A DNA stretch of 16,173 nucleotides from Chromatiales bacterium. GTDB taxonomy: Bacteria; Pseudomonadota; Gammaproteobacteria; SZUA-140. The notes below the pieces were generated by a model. The model was not told where the DNA came from and made no database searches. It saw only the letters and a list, made by a program, of their open reading frames with translations. The stretch covers positions 1-16,173 of the forward strand of contig JAITWN010000044.1 of assembly GCA_031285245.1 (NCBI GenBank), read 5' to 3'. This document shows, one piece after another, positions 7,261-15,084 of this stretch (positions within the stretch are counted from its first letter, which is position 1; each line of letters opens with the position of its first letter). The position numbers and the translations under genes are program-made.

Positions 7261-8144
7261 AGCCGATATCTGCCCTCATCCGGACTTGGAACAGTGAGCG
7301 AACGCTTGAGAGGACTTTCGTATCGCTGCAACAGCAGGAGCCGGCTATTGATGAGTATATCGTCGTCGATTCTGGGTCGACTGACGGTACCTTGACGATT
7401 GCGCAGCAATATGGTGCCAAGATACTCAGGTATCCCGAGGGCGAAGCATTCAATTATTCTCGCGCGCTGAATATCGGGATGGCTGCGGTCAGGAATGATC
7501 TTGTTTTGATCATCAGTTCTCACGTGGAACTACTGTATCCGGACGTGGTGAGACTCATGGCGCGTTATCTTGAGGAGTTCAGCGCGGCTGGATCCTATTG
7601 CACGTTCACGAAAGCTGAGCGTGTAAATAAGGAGGCGTCTGATCTGGCTCGCGGGAAATTGGTCTCCGTCATATTCAAAGGCAATTTCGATGGGCACAAT
7701 GGGCTGTGGAATGCATTATCGCTAGTGGCGAAGTCTGCCTGGCGCGAGCATCCCTTCAGCGAAGACATTCCTCGGGCGGAAGATCAGGAATGGGCGCAGT
7801 GGCAATACCTGCACGCAAGCAAGCCAACCGTACAGATCAGAAATGCCGGGGCGACTTATAACAACCCTTACACCAACGTAAAGAAGGACGCGCTTGATTA
7901 CGCGGTGATTGCTCATCGCTTGATGCCATCCATGGCGACATGGCCGGCAATATTTCGGCTTGGATTGAGCGCGACTTGGGCTGGCTTACGTGGTCGTACG
8001 GATGTGGCGTCCCGTCTTTATTTATGTGCTTGGGAGACGGCACGCGCGCATTTTGATACTAGCCATTGGCATGCGCTTGGGCATATGAAAAGCAACGCTG
8101 GCGGTATGGCGCCAACAGTTTGCAGCCGTAAGGATCGCGCATGA
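7257..8144 (+). CDS. GT-A family 2 glycosyltransferase with altered DXD region
   Basis: The 295-residue product has a family 2 fold: ISALIRTWNSE (4-14), then YIVVDSGSTDGT (34-45). At the place of the DXD motif it reads IISSHVELL (85-93), so the usual Asp pair is absent. Some family 2 subgroups carry a Ser-x-His variant here, so this need not mean inactivity. PRAEDQEWAQWQYL later supplies the acidic catalytic-base region. Donor and acceptor are unknown. GTG 7257 is the first possible start because an in-frame TAA lies at 7251-7253; it probably relies on ribosomes finishing the mini-ORF. Its stop overlaps the next gene's ATG as ATGA (8141-8144). Confidence 0.82.
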   Translation: MKPISALIRTWNSERTLERTFVSLQQQEPAIDEYIVVDSGSTDGTLTIAQQYGAKILRYPEGEAFNYSRALNIGMAAVRNDLVLIISSHVELLYPDVVRLMARYLEEFSAAGSYCTFTKAERVNKEASDLARGKLVSVIFKGNFDGHNGLWNALSLVAKSAWREHPFSEDIPRAEDQEWAQWQYLHASKPTVQIRNAGATYNNPYTNVKKDALDYAVIAHRLMPSMATWPAIFRLGLSATWAGLRGRTDVASRLYLCAWETARAHFDTSHWHALGHMKSNAGGMAPTVCSRKDRA

Positions 8145-9199
8145 GTCGTGTTGATGTGGTCGTGCCTTGCTACAACTATGCACGCTATCTCAGGCGTAGC
8201 GTGGAAAGCGCGTTGTCGCAATCGGGCGTTGATGTTCGTGTGTTGATCATCGACGATACTTCATCCGATGAAACGCCTGAGGTTGGGCGACAACTGGCTG
8301 ACGTGGATCCGCGCGTGGAATTTCGTCGGCACGAGGTCAATCGCGGACATATCGCTACCTACAACGAAGGGTTGCTTGAGTGGGCATCCGCTGAGTATTC
8401 GCTGTTGCTGTCAGCCGATGATGCCTTGGTGCCTGGCGCTTTGCGGCGTGCCACCGAACTCATGGATCGTAACCAGGATGTTGTTATGACCTATGGTCTG
8501 GCGATTATGGCGCAAGATCTCGATCTTGCTCATGTTGACCCGGTGACGCATGTCAATGAAGAGAGCCAGGTGTTGACGAGCGCGCAGTTTCTGCGTCGTT
8601 GTTGCAGCCATGGGAATCCAGTGCCTACGCCAACCGCGGTGACGCGCACGGCTATTCAGCACGCCATTGGTGGGTACCGTCCCTATCTTCCGCACTCCGG
8701 TGATATGGAAATGTGGATGCGGTTTGCGGCCAATGGCTCTATCGGCGTAGTGCGCGCAGTGCAAGCTCTTTATAGAAAGCACGATACCAACATGAGCCAC
8801 CAATATCATTCTGCTCAGCTCGGTGATCGGCGAGAAGTGATTCAGGCTTGCGAGGAATTCTTTTCGAAGTGGGGTGGGCGGTTTCCCGATGCCGATGAAT
8901 GGCTCAGAGCGGGGCGAGTGCGAATCTGTGATAGCGCGCTCGGGACGGCAACGTGGGCCTTCGATGTTGGCGATAGGGAGCAAGCTTTAGCCTGCTTCAG
9001 GTTTGCGGAAGAAATCTATCCGTCTGTGCGTTGGTCGAATCCGTGGCTGCGTCTACGCGTCAAATTGGCTGTTGGTAACGCGGTATGGCGCAAGGTGAGT
9101 CCGGTGCTTGGCTTTGTAAGGACGTTCGGAATGACAAGAGACGATTCATCGACAGGCACGGGCAGCTCGTCAAAGCTGATCGGATGGTGGCCTGCCTGA
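8141..9199 (+). CDS. GT-A family 2 glycosyltransferase
   Basis: It encodes 352 residues: VVVPCYNYARYL (6-17), VLIIDDTSSDET (34-45) and LLLSADDAL (88-96), the last carrying the metal-binding acidic pair, then SGDMEMWMRFA as the catalytic-base region. The C-terminal third, after about residue 240, is an extra segment of helical character that may help bind the acceptor. It has no signal or membrane segment. It is coupled to the gene before by ATGA and is the last of the glycosyltransferase block; a 91-bp gap and a change in base composition separate it from the sugar-synthesis genes. The sugar transferred cannot be predicted. Confidence 0.85.
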   Translation: MSRVDVVVPCYNYARYLRRSVESALSQSGVDVRVLIIDDTSSDETPEVGRQLADVDPRVEFRRHEVNRGHIATYNEGLLEWASAEYSLLLSADDALVPGALRRATELMDRNQDVVMTYGLAIMAQDLDLAHVDPVTHVNEESQVLTSAQFLRRCCSHGNPVPTPTAVTRTAIQHAIGGYRPYLPHSGDMEMWMRFAANGSIGVVRAVQALYRKHDTNMSHQYHSAQLGDRREVIQACEEFFSKWGGRFPDADEWLRAGRVRICDSALGTATWAFDVGDREQALACFRFAEEIYPSVRWSNPWLRLRVKLAVGNAVWRKVSPVLGFVRTFGMTRDDSSTGTGSSSKLIGWWPA

Positions 9200-9290
9200 T
9201 GAGAGACAAAAGGCGGCACGTTTTTTGAATTCAATTTCGCGTAATTACGGTTAGATGGAAAAACCTTAAATAGACTCAACAGAGCGACCC

Positions 9291-9785
9291 ATGATCTCCG
9301 ACTCCGTCAAACTCAGCAAAACCGCCGTGATTTTCCAGCCTAGCTTGGTCAACCTCTATGGTTGCACCATCGGTGATGGCACTAAGATCGGCGCTTTCGT
9401 TGAAATTCAAAAGAACGCCGAGATTGGCGCGAACTGCAAGATTTCCAGTCACACCTTCGTCTGCGAGGGGGTGCACATTGAAGATGGCGTCTTTGTCGGT
9501 CACGGTGTGATGTTCATCAATGATCTCTACCCGAGTGCCGTTAACGAAGACGGTGGTTTGCAGACTGAAGCCGATTGGCATGTGGTTAGAACCCACGTCA
9601 AAGCGCGCGCTTCGATCGGCAGCAATGCCACGATCATGGGTGGCGTGATGATTGGTCAGGGAGCGTTGGTCGGTGCGGGCGCTGTGGTTACCAAGGACGT
9701 GCCGGATTACGCCATTGTTGCGGGCGTGCCGGCGCGGATTACGGGTGATGTTCGAAAAAAGAAACTCAAGGATAGGGAAAAATAA
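9291..9785 (+). CDS. wbpD: WbpD/WlbB-like UDP-sugar 3-N-acetyltransferase
   Basis: The 164-residue protein is a left-handed beta-helix acetyltransferase: repeated hexapeptides begin at about residue 25 (GCTIGDGTKIG) and end with IGQGALVGAGAVVT (121-134). HGVMFINDLYPSA (71-83) is characteristic of the WbpD/WlbB branch, where the Asn-Asp pair contacts the substrate. WbpD acetylates the 3-amino group of UDP-2-acetamido-3-amino-2,3-dideoxyglucuronic acid using acetyl-CoA. The next gene starts in a TAATG overlap at 9785 and an aminotransferase follows, the partners the pathway needs. Upstream is only a weak ribosome-binding site (CAGAGCGA). Acetylation of another 3-amino sugar is the main alternative. 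Confidence 0.82.
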   Translation: MISDSVKLSKTAVIFQPSLVNLYGCTIGDGTKIGAFVEIQKNAEIGANCKISSHTFVCEGVHIEDGVFVGHGVMFINDLYPSAVNEDGGLQTEADWHVVRTHVKARASIGSNATIMGGVMIGQGALVGAGAVVTKDVPDYAIVAGVPARITGDVRKKKLKDREK

Positions 9786-10810
9786 TGGTCAACATCGCAG
9801 TCATCGGGTATGGCTATTGGGGGCCGAATCTGGTCAGAAATTTCGCGGAGCTGAATGGCGCCGCCGTGGTCGGTGTTTCCGATCAGGATCAGAAAAAGCT
9901 GGACGTGGTGCAGCGCCGCTATCCCAGCATCAAAACCACGACGCGTTTTCAGGATCTGCTCGATGATCCGTCGGTCGATGCGGTTGCGATCGCAACGCCG
10001 GTGAGCACGCATTTCGAACTCGGCATGGCTGCGCTGCGCGCGGGCAAACATGTGTGGATCGAAAAGCCGATGACGGAAACGTCCATGCAGGCGCGTAAGC
10101 TGATCGAAGAAGCCGAGCGTCGCGAGCGCGTGCTGTTTGTGGATCACACCTTTGTTTATACCGGTGCGGTGCGCAAGATGGGCGAGCTTATTCGCAGCGG
10201 CGATCTTGGCAAGATCTACTACTATGATTCCACGCGCGTGAACCTGGGTCTCTTCCAGCGTGACGTCAACGTGATTTCTGATCTCGCGGTGCATGACTTC
10301 TCCATTCTTGATTACCTGCTGGGCGAGCATCCGGTGGCGGTGTCGGCGAGCGGTATCAATCACTTTCCCGGCACGCCGGAAAATCTCGCCTATATCACGC
10401 TGTTCTATGATTCAGGCACGATCGCGCATATCAACGTGAGCTGGCTTGCGCCGGTGAAGGTGCGCCAGATTCTGGTCGGTGGCAGCAAGAAGATGATCAC
10501 CTACAACGACCTTGAGCCGAGTGAGAAGGTGAAAATCTACGACAAGGGCATCAGCTTCACTGATGATCCGCAGAAGATTTACGAGATGCGCGTGGGTTAT
10601 CGCACCGGCGATATGCTGGCGCCCAAGCTGAATGAGTCGGAAGCGCTGCGCGTTGGCGCCGAGCACTTCGTCGATTGCATTGTGAACAGCAAAACGCCCG
10701 AGACCAGCGGGCAGCTCGGTATGCACGTGGTCGAGATTATCGAAGCGGCAACGAGTTCGATGCGTGGCAAGGGCGAAACCGTTTATATCCAGAAAGGTAA
10801 AAAAGCATGA
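9785..10810 (+). CDS. wbpB: WbpB/WlbA-like Gfo/Idh/MocA sugar oxidoreductase
   Basis: It encodes 341 residues. The N-terminal Rossmann domain has the glycine motif VIGYGYWGPN (6-15); IEKPM (92-96) contains the EKP motif that binds the nicotinamide and sugar; DLAVHDF (166-172) includes the catalytic Asp/His pair of the family. WbpB oxidises C3 of UDP-GlcNAc uronic acid with NAD, giving the 3-keto substrate for the aminotransferase. Overlaps on both sides (TAATG at 9785, ATGA at 10807) couple it to the acetyltransferase and the aminotransferase, which supports this pathway more strongly than the sequence alone. Substrate assignment is by context. Confidence 0.82.
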   Translation: MVNIAVIGYGYWGPNLVRNFAELNGAAVVGVSDQDQKKLDVVQRRYPSIKTTTRFQDLLDDPSVDAVAIATPVSTHFELGMAALRAGKHVWIEKPMTETSMQARKLIEEAERRERVLFVDHTFVYTGAVRKMGELIRSGDLGKIYYYDSTRVNLGLFQRDVNVISDLAVHDFSILDYLLGEHPVAVSASGINHFPGTPENLAYITLFYDSGTIAHINVSWLAPVKVRQILVGGSKKMITYNDLEPSEKVKIYDKGISFTDDPQKIYEMRVGYRTGDMLAPKLNESEALRVGAEHFVDCIVNSKTPETSGQLGMHVVEIIEAATSSMRGKGETVYIQKGKKA

Positions 10811-11907
10811 TTCCGTTTGTCGATCTCAAGGCGCAATACGCCTCTATCAAGGATGAAATTGGGCCGGCAATCCAGGGCATTCTGGATACCTGTCAGTTCA
10901 CGCTCGGCAATGAAGTCGCCGCATTCGAAAAAGAATTCGCGACCTACTCGCAGGCTGAGCATGGCATCGCCGTCAACACTGGCACCAGCGCGTTGCATCT
11001 TTCGTTGCTTACCGCCGGCATCGGCGCGGGTGATGAAGTCATCACCGTGCCGTTCACTTTCGTTGCGACCGTTGCCGCGATTTACTACTCGGGCGCAAAG
11101 ACGGTGTTCGTCGACATCGATCCGGTTTCTTTCACCATGGATCCGGCCAAGCTCGAAGCGGCGATCACGCCGAAGACCAAGGCTATTATCCCTGTGCATC
11201 TGTATGGCCAGAGCGCCGACATGGATCCGATCCTCGCGATTGCGAAGAAGCACAATCTGGTCGTCATCGAAGATGCGTGCCAGGCACATGGCGCTGAATA
11301 CAAAGGTCGCCGCGCCGGCAGTATGGGCGACTTCGGTTGCTTCAGTTTTTATCCCGGCAAGAATCTCGGCGCGTACGGCGAAGGTGGCTTGGTGACTACC
11401 AATAACGCTAAATACAACCATACGCTGCGTATGCTGCGCGATTGGGGCGCGGAGAAGAAATATCAGCACGTGCTCAAAGGCTATAACTACCGCATGGAAG
11501 GCATCCAGGGCGCGGTGCTGCGCGTGAAGATGAAACATCTTGAGAAGTGGACCGAGGCACGTCGCGCCGCGGCTGCACGCTATGACAAAGCCTTCGCGGG
11601 CAGCAAAGTGGCAGCACCTGCTGCCATGTCGTGGGGGCGTCACGTCTATCACATCTATGCCATCCGCACTAAAGCACGCCAGCAGTGGCAGGACGCTTTG
11701 CAGGCGCAGGGTATTCAGACCGGTATTCATTACCCGATCCCGGTGCATTTGCTGCCGGCGTATGCAGACCTTGGTTACAAGGTGGGTCAGTTCCCGCATT
11801 CGGAGCAGGCTGCAAATGAAGTGTTGTCGCTGCCGATGTTCCCGGAGCTGACATCGCAACAGATCGAGACCGTAGCGAACGCCGTCAAGGCGCTGGCTTC
11901 GGCGTAA
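10807..11907 (+). CDS. wbpE: WbpE/WlbC-like PLP-dependent sugar aminotransferase (DegT family)
   Basis: This is a 366-residue DegT/DnrJ/EryC1/StrS aminotransferase. NTGTSALHL (57-65) binds the cofactor phosphate, VIEDACQAHGA (153-163) provides the Asp that contacts the PLP ring nitrogen, and FSFYPGKNLGAYGEGG (179-194) contains the Schiff-base lysine, Lys185. GYNYRMEGIQGAV supplies the usual substrate-side contacts. In the WbpB/WbpE pair it transfers an amino group from glutamate to C3 of the keto-uronic acid, recycling cofactor with the oxidoreductase. It overlaps the oxidoreductase gene as ATGA. All catalytic residues are present. The second DegT gene (13693) is clearly different and not a recent duplicate. 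Confidence 0.87.
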   Translation: MIPFVDLKAQYASIKDEIGPAIQGILDTCQFTLGNEVAAFEKEFATYSQAEHGIAVNTGTSALHLSLLTAGIGAGDEVITVPFTFVATVAAIYYSGAKTVFVDIDPVSFTMDPAKLEAAITPKTKAIIPVHLYGQSADMDPILAIAKKHNLVVIEDACQAHGAEYKGRRAGSMGDFGCFSFYPGKNLGAYGEGGLVTTNNAKYNHTLRMLRDWGAEKKYQHVLKGYNYRMEGIQGAVLRVKMKHLEKWTEARRAAAARYDKAFAGSKVAAPAAMSWGRHVYHIYAIRTKARQQWQDALQAQGIQTGIHYPIPVHLLPAYADLGYKVGQFPHSEQAANEVLSLPMFPELTSQQIETVANAVKALASA

Positions 11908-11922
11908 ACGCCTGCAATTTCC

Positions 11923-12558
11923 GTGTCCGGTATGCAACCATCCCGCGATTTGCTGATCTTTCCCTGCAACGGGAATGGTCTCGAAGCGCTCGATTGTTTG
12001 ACGCCGGACTTGCGCTTCATCGGTTTCGTCGACGATACGCCGGCGAAGCAGCAAGCGGGAATGATGGGCTTTGCGGTGCTTGCGCGTGAGGCATTGGTGC
12101 AGCACGCGCAGGCACAAGTGCTGGCAGTGCCGGGTAGTCCGACTTCGTACAAAGAACGGCTGCGTATCATCGCGAGCCTCGGTATCGATCCCGCGCGTTT
12201 CGCGACGTTGATCCATCCGAGTGCGCAGGTCTCGCCGCGCGCGCGCATCGGCAGGAATGTGCTGGTGATGGCGGGCGCAGTGATTACCAGCAATGCGGTG
12301 ATCGGCGATCACGTCTGCGTGCTGCCAAACAGCGTCATTCATCACGATACGGTGATCGGTGAAGGCAGCCTCATCGGCTCGAACGTCACCATCGCCGGTA
12401 GCGTGAAGGTCGGTCGACAGTGCTACATAGGCAGTGGCACCAGCATCATGAATGGTTTGGAAATCGGCGACGGTGCGTTGCTTGGGCTCGGTACCAACGT
12501 GATCCGCAGCGTAACGCCAGGAAGCCGAGTGGTTGGCAATCCGGCCCGGCCGCTTTGA
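11923..12558 (+). CDS. NeuD/PglD-like sugar O/N-acyltransferase
   Basis: The 211-residue protein has an N-terminal domain starting LLIFPCNGNGLEAL (10-23) that resembles the PglD/NeuD Rossmann-like sugar-binding domain, then a left-handed beta-helix from about residue 100 (IHPSAQVSPRARIG) to VVGNPARPL at the end. HHDTVIG (140-146) contains the histidine expected as catalytic base. Relatives acetylate the 4-amino group of UDP-sugars or the O-position of sialic acids. Here it sits between the WbpD-B-E cassette and the epimerase/aminotransferase pair, so acetylating the product of the second pair is my preferred guess. GTG 11923, 15 nt after the wbpE-like stop, is taken as start; ATG 11932 is equally possible and no good Shine-Dalgarno site decides. 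Confidence 0.78.
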   Translation: MSGMQPSRDLLIFPCNGNGLEALDCLTPDLRFIGFVDDTPAKQQAGMMGFAVLAREALVQHAQAQVLAVPGSPTSYKERLRIIASLGIDPARFATLIHPSAQVSPRARIGRNVLVMAGAVITSNAVIGDHVCVLPNSVIHHDTVIGEGSLIGSNVTIAGSVKVGRQCYIGSGTSIMNGLEIGDGALLGLGTNVIRSVTPGSRVVGNPARPL

Positions 12559-12589
12559 GCCGGATGGTTAGGGCCTCTGAAAGCCCTCT

Positions 12590-12662
12590 GTCATTGCGAG
12601 CGAAGCCGAAGCAATCCCCCGCGAGTCTGGATTGCCACGGGGCTAGCGCCCCTTGCAATGAC
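12590..12662. repeat. 73-bp nested palindromic repeat (REP/MITE-like)
   Basis: GTCATTGC (12590-12597) and GCAATGAC (12655-12662) are perfect inverted ends. Nested inside are GCAATCC (12611-12617) with GGATTGC (12629-12635), and a 5-bp hairpin GGGGC/GCCCC at 12639-12652. This layout, with the GTCATTGCGAGCGAAGC start, matches a dispersed palindromic family seen between genes in many proteobacteria. It has no coding capacity. It lies between the acyltransferase and the epimerase genes. A T run (12672-12677) follows 9 bp after it, so it may also weaken transcription into the last two genes. Confidence 0.8.
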
Positions 12663-12727
12663 GAGGCAGGGTTTTTTCAGATCTTCCTTAATTTCCACAC
12701 AACAGATATACGGATGAGCAGATAGCA

Positions 12728-13696
12728 ATGGACATCAACGGCGCAAAAATTCTTATCACGGGCGGCTGCGGTCTGGTTGGCTCAACTACCATCGATCAGC
12801 TGCTGCGCAATCATTCGCCGAAGCAGATCGTCATTCTCGATAACCTCGTGCGTGGGACGCTCGCGAACGTGGAAGCGTCGTTGAAAGATCCGCGCGTCAA
12901 GCTCGTGCAGGGCGATATCCGCGATCTCAATACGGTGCGCAAAGTCACTGAAGGCATGGATGCGGTGATCCACATGGCGACGCTGCGCATCACCGCGTGT
13001 GCCGCTGAGCCGCGCGAAGCGATGGAAGTGATGTGCGATGGCAGCTTCAATGTTGTCGATGCCGCGCGCGAGATGGGCGTGAAGAAAGTGGTGTCGGCTT
13101 CATCCGCATCGGTCTACGGCCTCGCTGATATTTTTCCGACACGCGAAGATCATCATCCTTACAACAATCGCACTTGGTATGGCGCGACCAAAGTCTGGCT
13201 GGAAGGTTTGCATCGTTCCTATTACGACATGTTCCAGCTCCCTTATGTGTGCCTGCGCTATTTCAATGTGTACGGGCCGCGCATGGATATCCACGGCAAA
13301 TACACTGAGGTGCTCATCCGCTGGATGGAGCGCATCGCCAGTGGTCAGCCGCCGCTGATTCTTGGCGACGGCAAGCAGACCATGGATTTCGTTTACATCG
13401 ACGATGTTGCGCGCTCGAATATTCTTGCGCTGCAATCTGATGTTTCTGATGATGTCTTCAATGTCGCAAGCGGCACTGAGACCAGTCTCAATGATCTGGC
13501 AGCAGCGCTGCTGCGCGTCATGGGGTCGGATCTCAAGCCTGAGTATGGGCCGGAGCGCAAGGTCAATCCGGTATCGCGGCGCCTCGCTGACATCAGCCAT
13601 GCGCAGCGTCTGCTTGGTTTCAATGCGGAAATCGGACTCGATGAAGGTCTGCGTCGTCTGGTGAACTGGTGGCGTGCGAACAAGGTGGCATCATGA
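12728..13696 (+). CDS. Extended-SDR NAD-dependent nucleotide-sugar epimerase/dehydratase
   Basis: The 322-residue protein has the NAD-binding motif TGGCGLVGS (11-19), DNLVRGTLANV (38-48), GDIRD (62-66), SSASVYG (125-131) and the catalytic YGATK (Tyr151, Lys155). RYFNVYGPRMD and DFVYIDDVA are the usual substrate-side motifs. The length and motifs fit the UDP-glucose 4-epimerase-like group; members of this subgroup (GGxGLVGS with RGTLxNV) are often next to a DegT aminotransferase, as here. Likely reactions are C4 epimerisation or formation of a keto intermediate for the aminotransferase; the sugar is unknown. It overlaps the next gene as ATGA (13693-13696). The repeat-bearing 169-bp gap upstream suggests it can be transcribed separately. 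Its Shine-Dalgarno site is weak. Confidence 0.85.
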   Translation: MDINGAKILITGGCGLVGSTTIDQLLRNHSPKQIVILDNLVRGTLANVEASLKDPRVKLVQGDIRDLNTVRKVTEGMDAVIHMATLRITACAAEPREAMEVMCDGSFNVVDAAREMGVKKVVSASSASVYGLADIFPTREDHHPYNNRTWYGATKVWLEGLHRSYYDMFQLPYVCLRYFNVYGPRMDIHGKYTEVLIRWMERIASGQPPLILGDGKQTMDFVYIDDVARSNILALQSDVSDDVFNVASGTETSLNDLAAALLRVMGSDLKPEYGPERKVNPVSRRLADISHAQRLLGFNAEIGLDEGLRRLVNWWRANKVAS

Positions 13697-14832
13697 TCCC
13701 GATTGCAAAACCCCTGATGGGCGAGGAAGAGGCGGACGCTGCGCGTCGCGTCATTCTGAGCGGCTGGATTACGCAAGGGCCTGAGGTCGCGGCCTTCGAG
13801 AAAGAATTCGCTGCGTTTGTGGGTGCGTCGCATGCTTGTGCGGTGTCGAACTGCACCACCGCGCTGCATCTCGCATTACTTGCAGCGGGCGTTGGCCCGA
13901 GCGATGAAGTCATCACGGTGAGTCATTCCTTTATTGCAACCGCCAATGCGGTGCGCTATTGCGGTGCAACGCCGGTATTCATCGACGTCGATGCGCGCAC
14001 TTTCAACATGGACCCAGCGCTGATCGAGCAGGCGATCACGGCGCGCACGCGCGCCATTCTGTGCGTGCATCAGATTGGCATGCCGTGCGATCTCGCCGCG
14101 ATCATTGCCATCGGCAAGCGCTACGGCCTGCCGGTGATCGAAGATGCAGCGTGCGCGATCGGCACCGAGATCCGCTGGAACGGCGTATGGGAGCGCATCG
14201 GCAAGCCGCATGCGGACATCGCCTGTTTTTCCTTTCATCCACGCAAGATCGCCAGCACCGGCGACGGTGGCATGATCACCACCGCGAATGCCGAGTGGGA
14301 TCAGAAATTCCGCCTACTGCGCCAGCATGCGATGAGCGTACCGGATACCGTCCGTCACGGGTCGAGCGCGGTGATCTTCGAGTCGTATCCTGAGCTCGGC
14401 TACAACTATCGCATGACCGACATTCAGGCTGCGGTGGGGCGCGAGCAGTTGAAGCGTTTGCCGGCCATCATCAAACAGCGGCGCGCGCTGGCTGAGGAAT
14501 ATACGCAGCGTCTGGCAGGTATTCCGGGCCTCGGTTTGCCCTACGAGCCTGATTACGCGCGTTCCAACTGGCAGAGTTACTGCGTGCGTTTGCCTGCGAA
14601 GGCCGATCAGCGTGCGGTGATGCAATCCATGCTGGATGCGGGTGTCAGCACGCGCCGCGGCATCATGTGTAGCCATCGTGAAGGCGCTTACAGTGGACAC
14701 TCCTTGCGGCATTCACTGAAGCAGTCTGAACTTGTGCAGGATCGTTGTGTGCTGATCCCCCTCTACTCGCAAATGACCAGCGCAGAGCTGGGGCAAGTGG
14801 TCGACGCGCTGCGGGTGGCTTGCACCGCGTGA
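13693..14832 (+). CDS. DegT/DnrJ/EryC1/StrS PLP-dependent sugar aminotransferase
   Basis: From ATG 13693 it has 379 residues. VSNCTTALHL (51-60) is the phosphate-binding loop, VIEDAACAIG (148-157) carries the Asp for the PLP nitrogen, and CFSFHPRKIASTGDGG (178-193) contains the Schiff-base Lys185. GYNYRMTDIQAAV is conserved. An alternative GTG at 13669 would add eight residues and lengthen the overlap with the epimerase; the ATG, in an ATGA junction with that gene's stop, is preferred. The coupling implies that the two act in sequence on one nucleotide sugar. Relatives form 4-amino sugars (perosamine, bacillosamine, legionaminic acid precursors) as well as 3-amino sugars, so the position aminated is open. 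I see no terminator after it. Confidence 0.87.
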   Translation: MIPIAKPLMGEEEADAARRVILSGWITQGPEVAAFEKEFAAFVGASHACAVSNCTTALHLALLAAGVGPSDEVITVSHSFIATANAVRYCGATPVFIDVDARTFNMDPALIEQAITARTRAILCVHQIGMPCDLAAIIAIGKRYGLPVIEDAACAIGTEIRWNGVWERIGKPHADIACFSFHPRKIASTGDGGMITTANAEWDQKFRLLRQHAMSVPDTVRHGSSAVIFESYPELGYNYRMTDIQAAVGREQLKRLPAIIKQRRALAEEYTQRLAGIPGLGLPYEPDYARSNWQSYCVRLPAKADQRAVMQSMLDAGVSTRRGIMCSHREGAYSGHSLRHSLKQSELVQDRCVLIPLYSQMTSAELGQVVDALRVACTA

Positions 14833-14974
14833 TGGGCTGGCCATTGCTGAGGCGAGAACCGCGTCACTAGATTGGCTTGTGGTGTGGTGGTGGTTGTGCA
14901 GACGCTTTAGAATAGATCGCTGTGATACCACTATTGTCCTTCTCCCGGCCAGGATTGCAGGGGGTAGGGCCGAG

Positions 14975-15059
14975 TATCGAGGGCGCCATGGTTTGAGCGC
15001 GGTCTCGATAGGCTAGTAGTGGTTTTGTAAATCTTTAAATACACGGCTACTTGCCGTGT
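14975..15059 (+). promoter_or_regulatory. Two-hairpin structured leader of the secreted-protein gene
   Basis: The first element pairs TATCGAG (14975-14981) with CTCGATA (15004-15010); inside it GCGC (14983-14986) pairs with GCGC (14997-15000). The second is a perfect 7-bp hairpin, ACACGGC (15041-15047) with GCCGTGT (15053-15059), loop TACTT. It ends 13 nt before the AGAGGGA ribosome-binding site. The rest of the 252-bp gap (14833-15084) shows no gene and no clear -35/-10 pair. The structure could be a leader RNA or protein-binding sites. It does not match a riboswitch class I know, and I did not recognise the c-di-GMP (GEMM) core. Confidence 0.35.
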
Positions 15060-15084
15060 CAGCTCGCGTCTCAGAGGGATAGCA

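Noticed and set aside
10783..12345. 520-codon open frame on the minus strand
   Set aside because: It lies fully antisense to the wbpE-like gene and part of the acyltransferase gene, both with intact catalytic motifs. Its product is His/Arg-rich without any family resemblance, as expected from GC-rich codon bias.
14885..14900. Sigma-54-like element TGGTGGTGGTTGTGCA upstream of the secreted-protein gene
   Set aside because: GG and GC have the right spacing, but the site lies in a GT-rich low-complexity run and misses most other consensus positions.
14833..15084. Cyclic-di-GMP riboswitch in the leader of the secreted-protein gene
   Set aside because: The hairpins are there, but I did not find the conserved core or the paired tetraloop/receptor layout.
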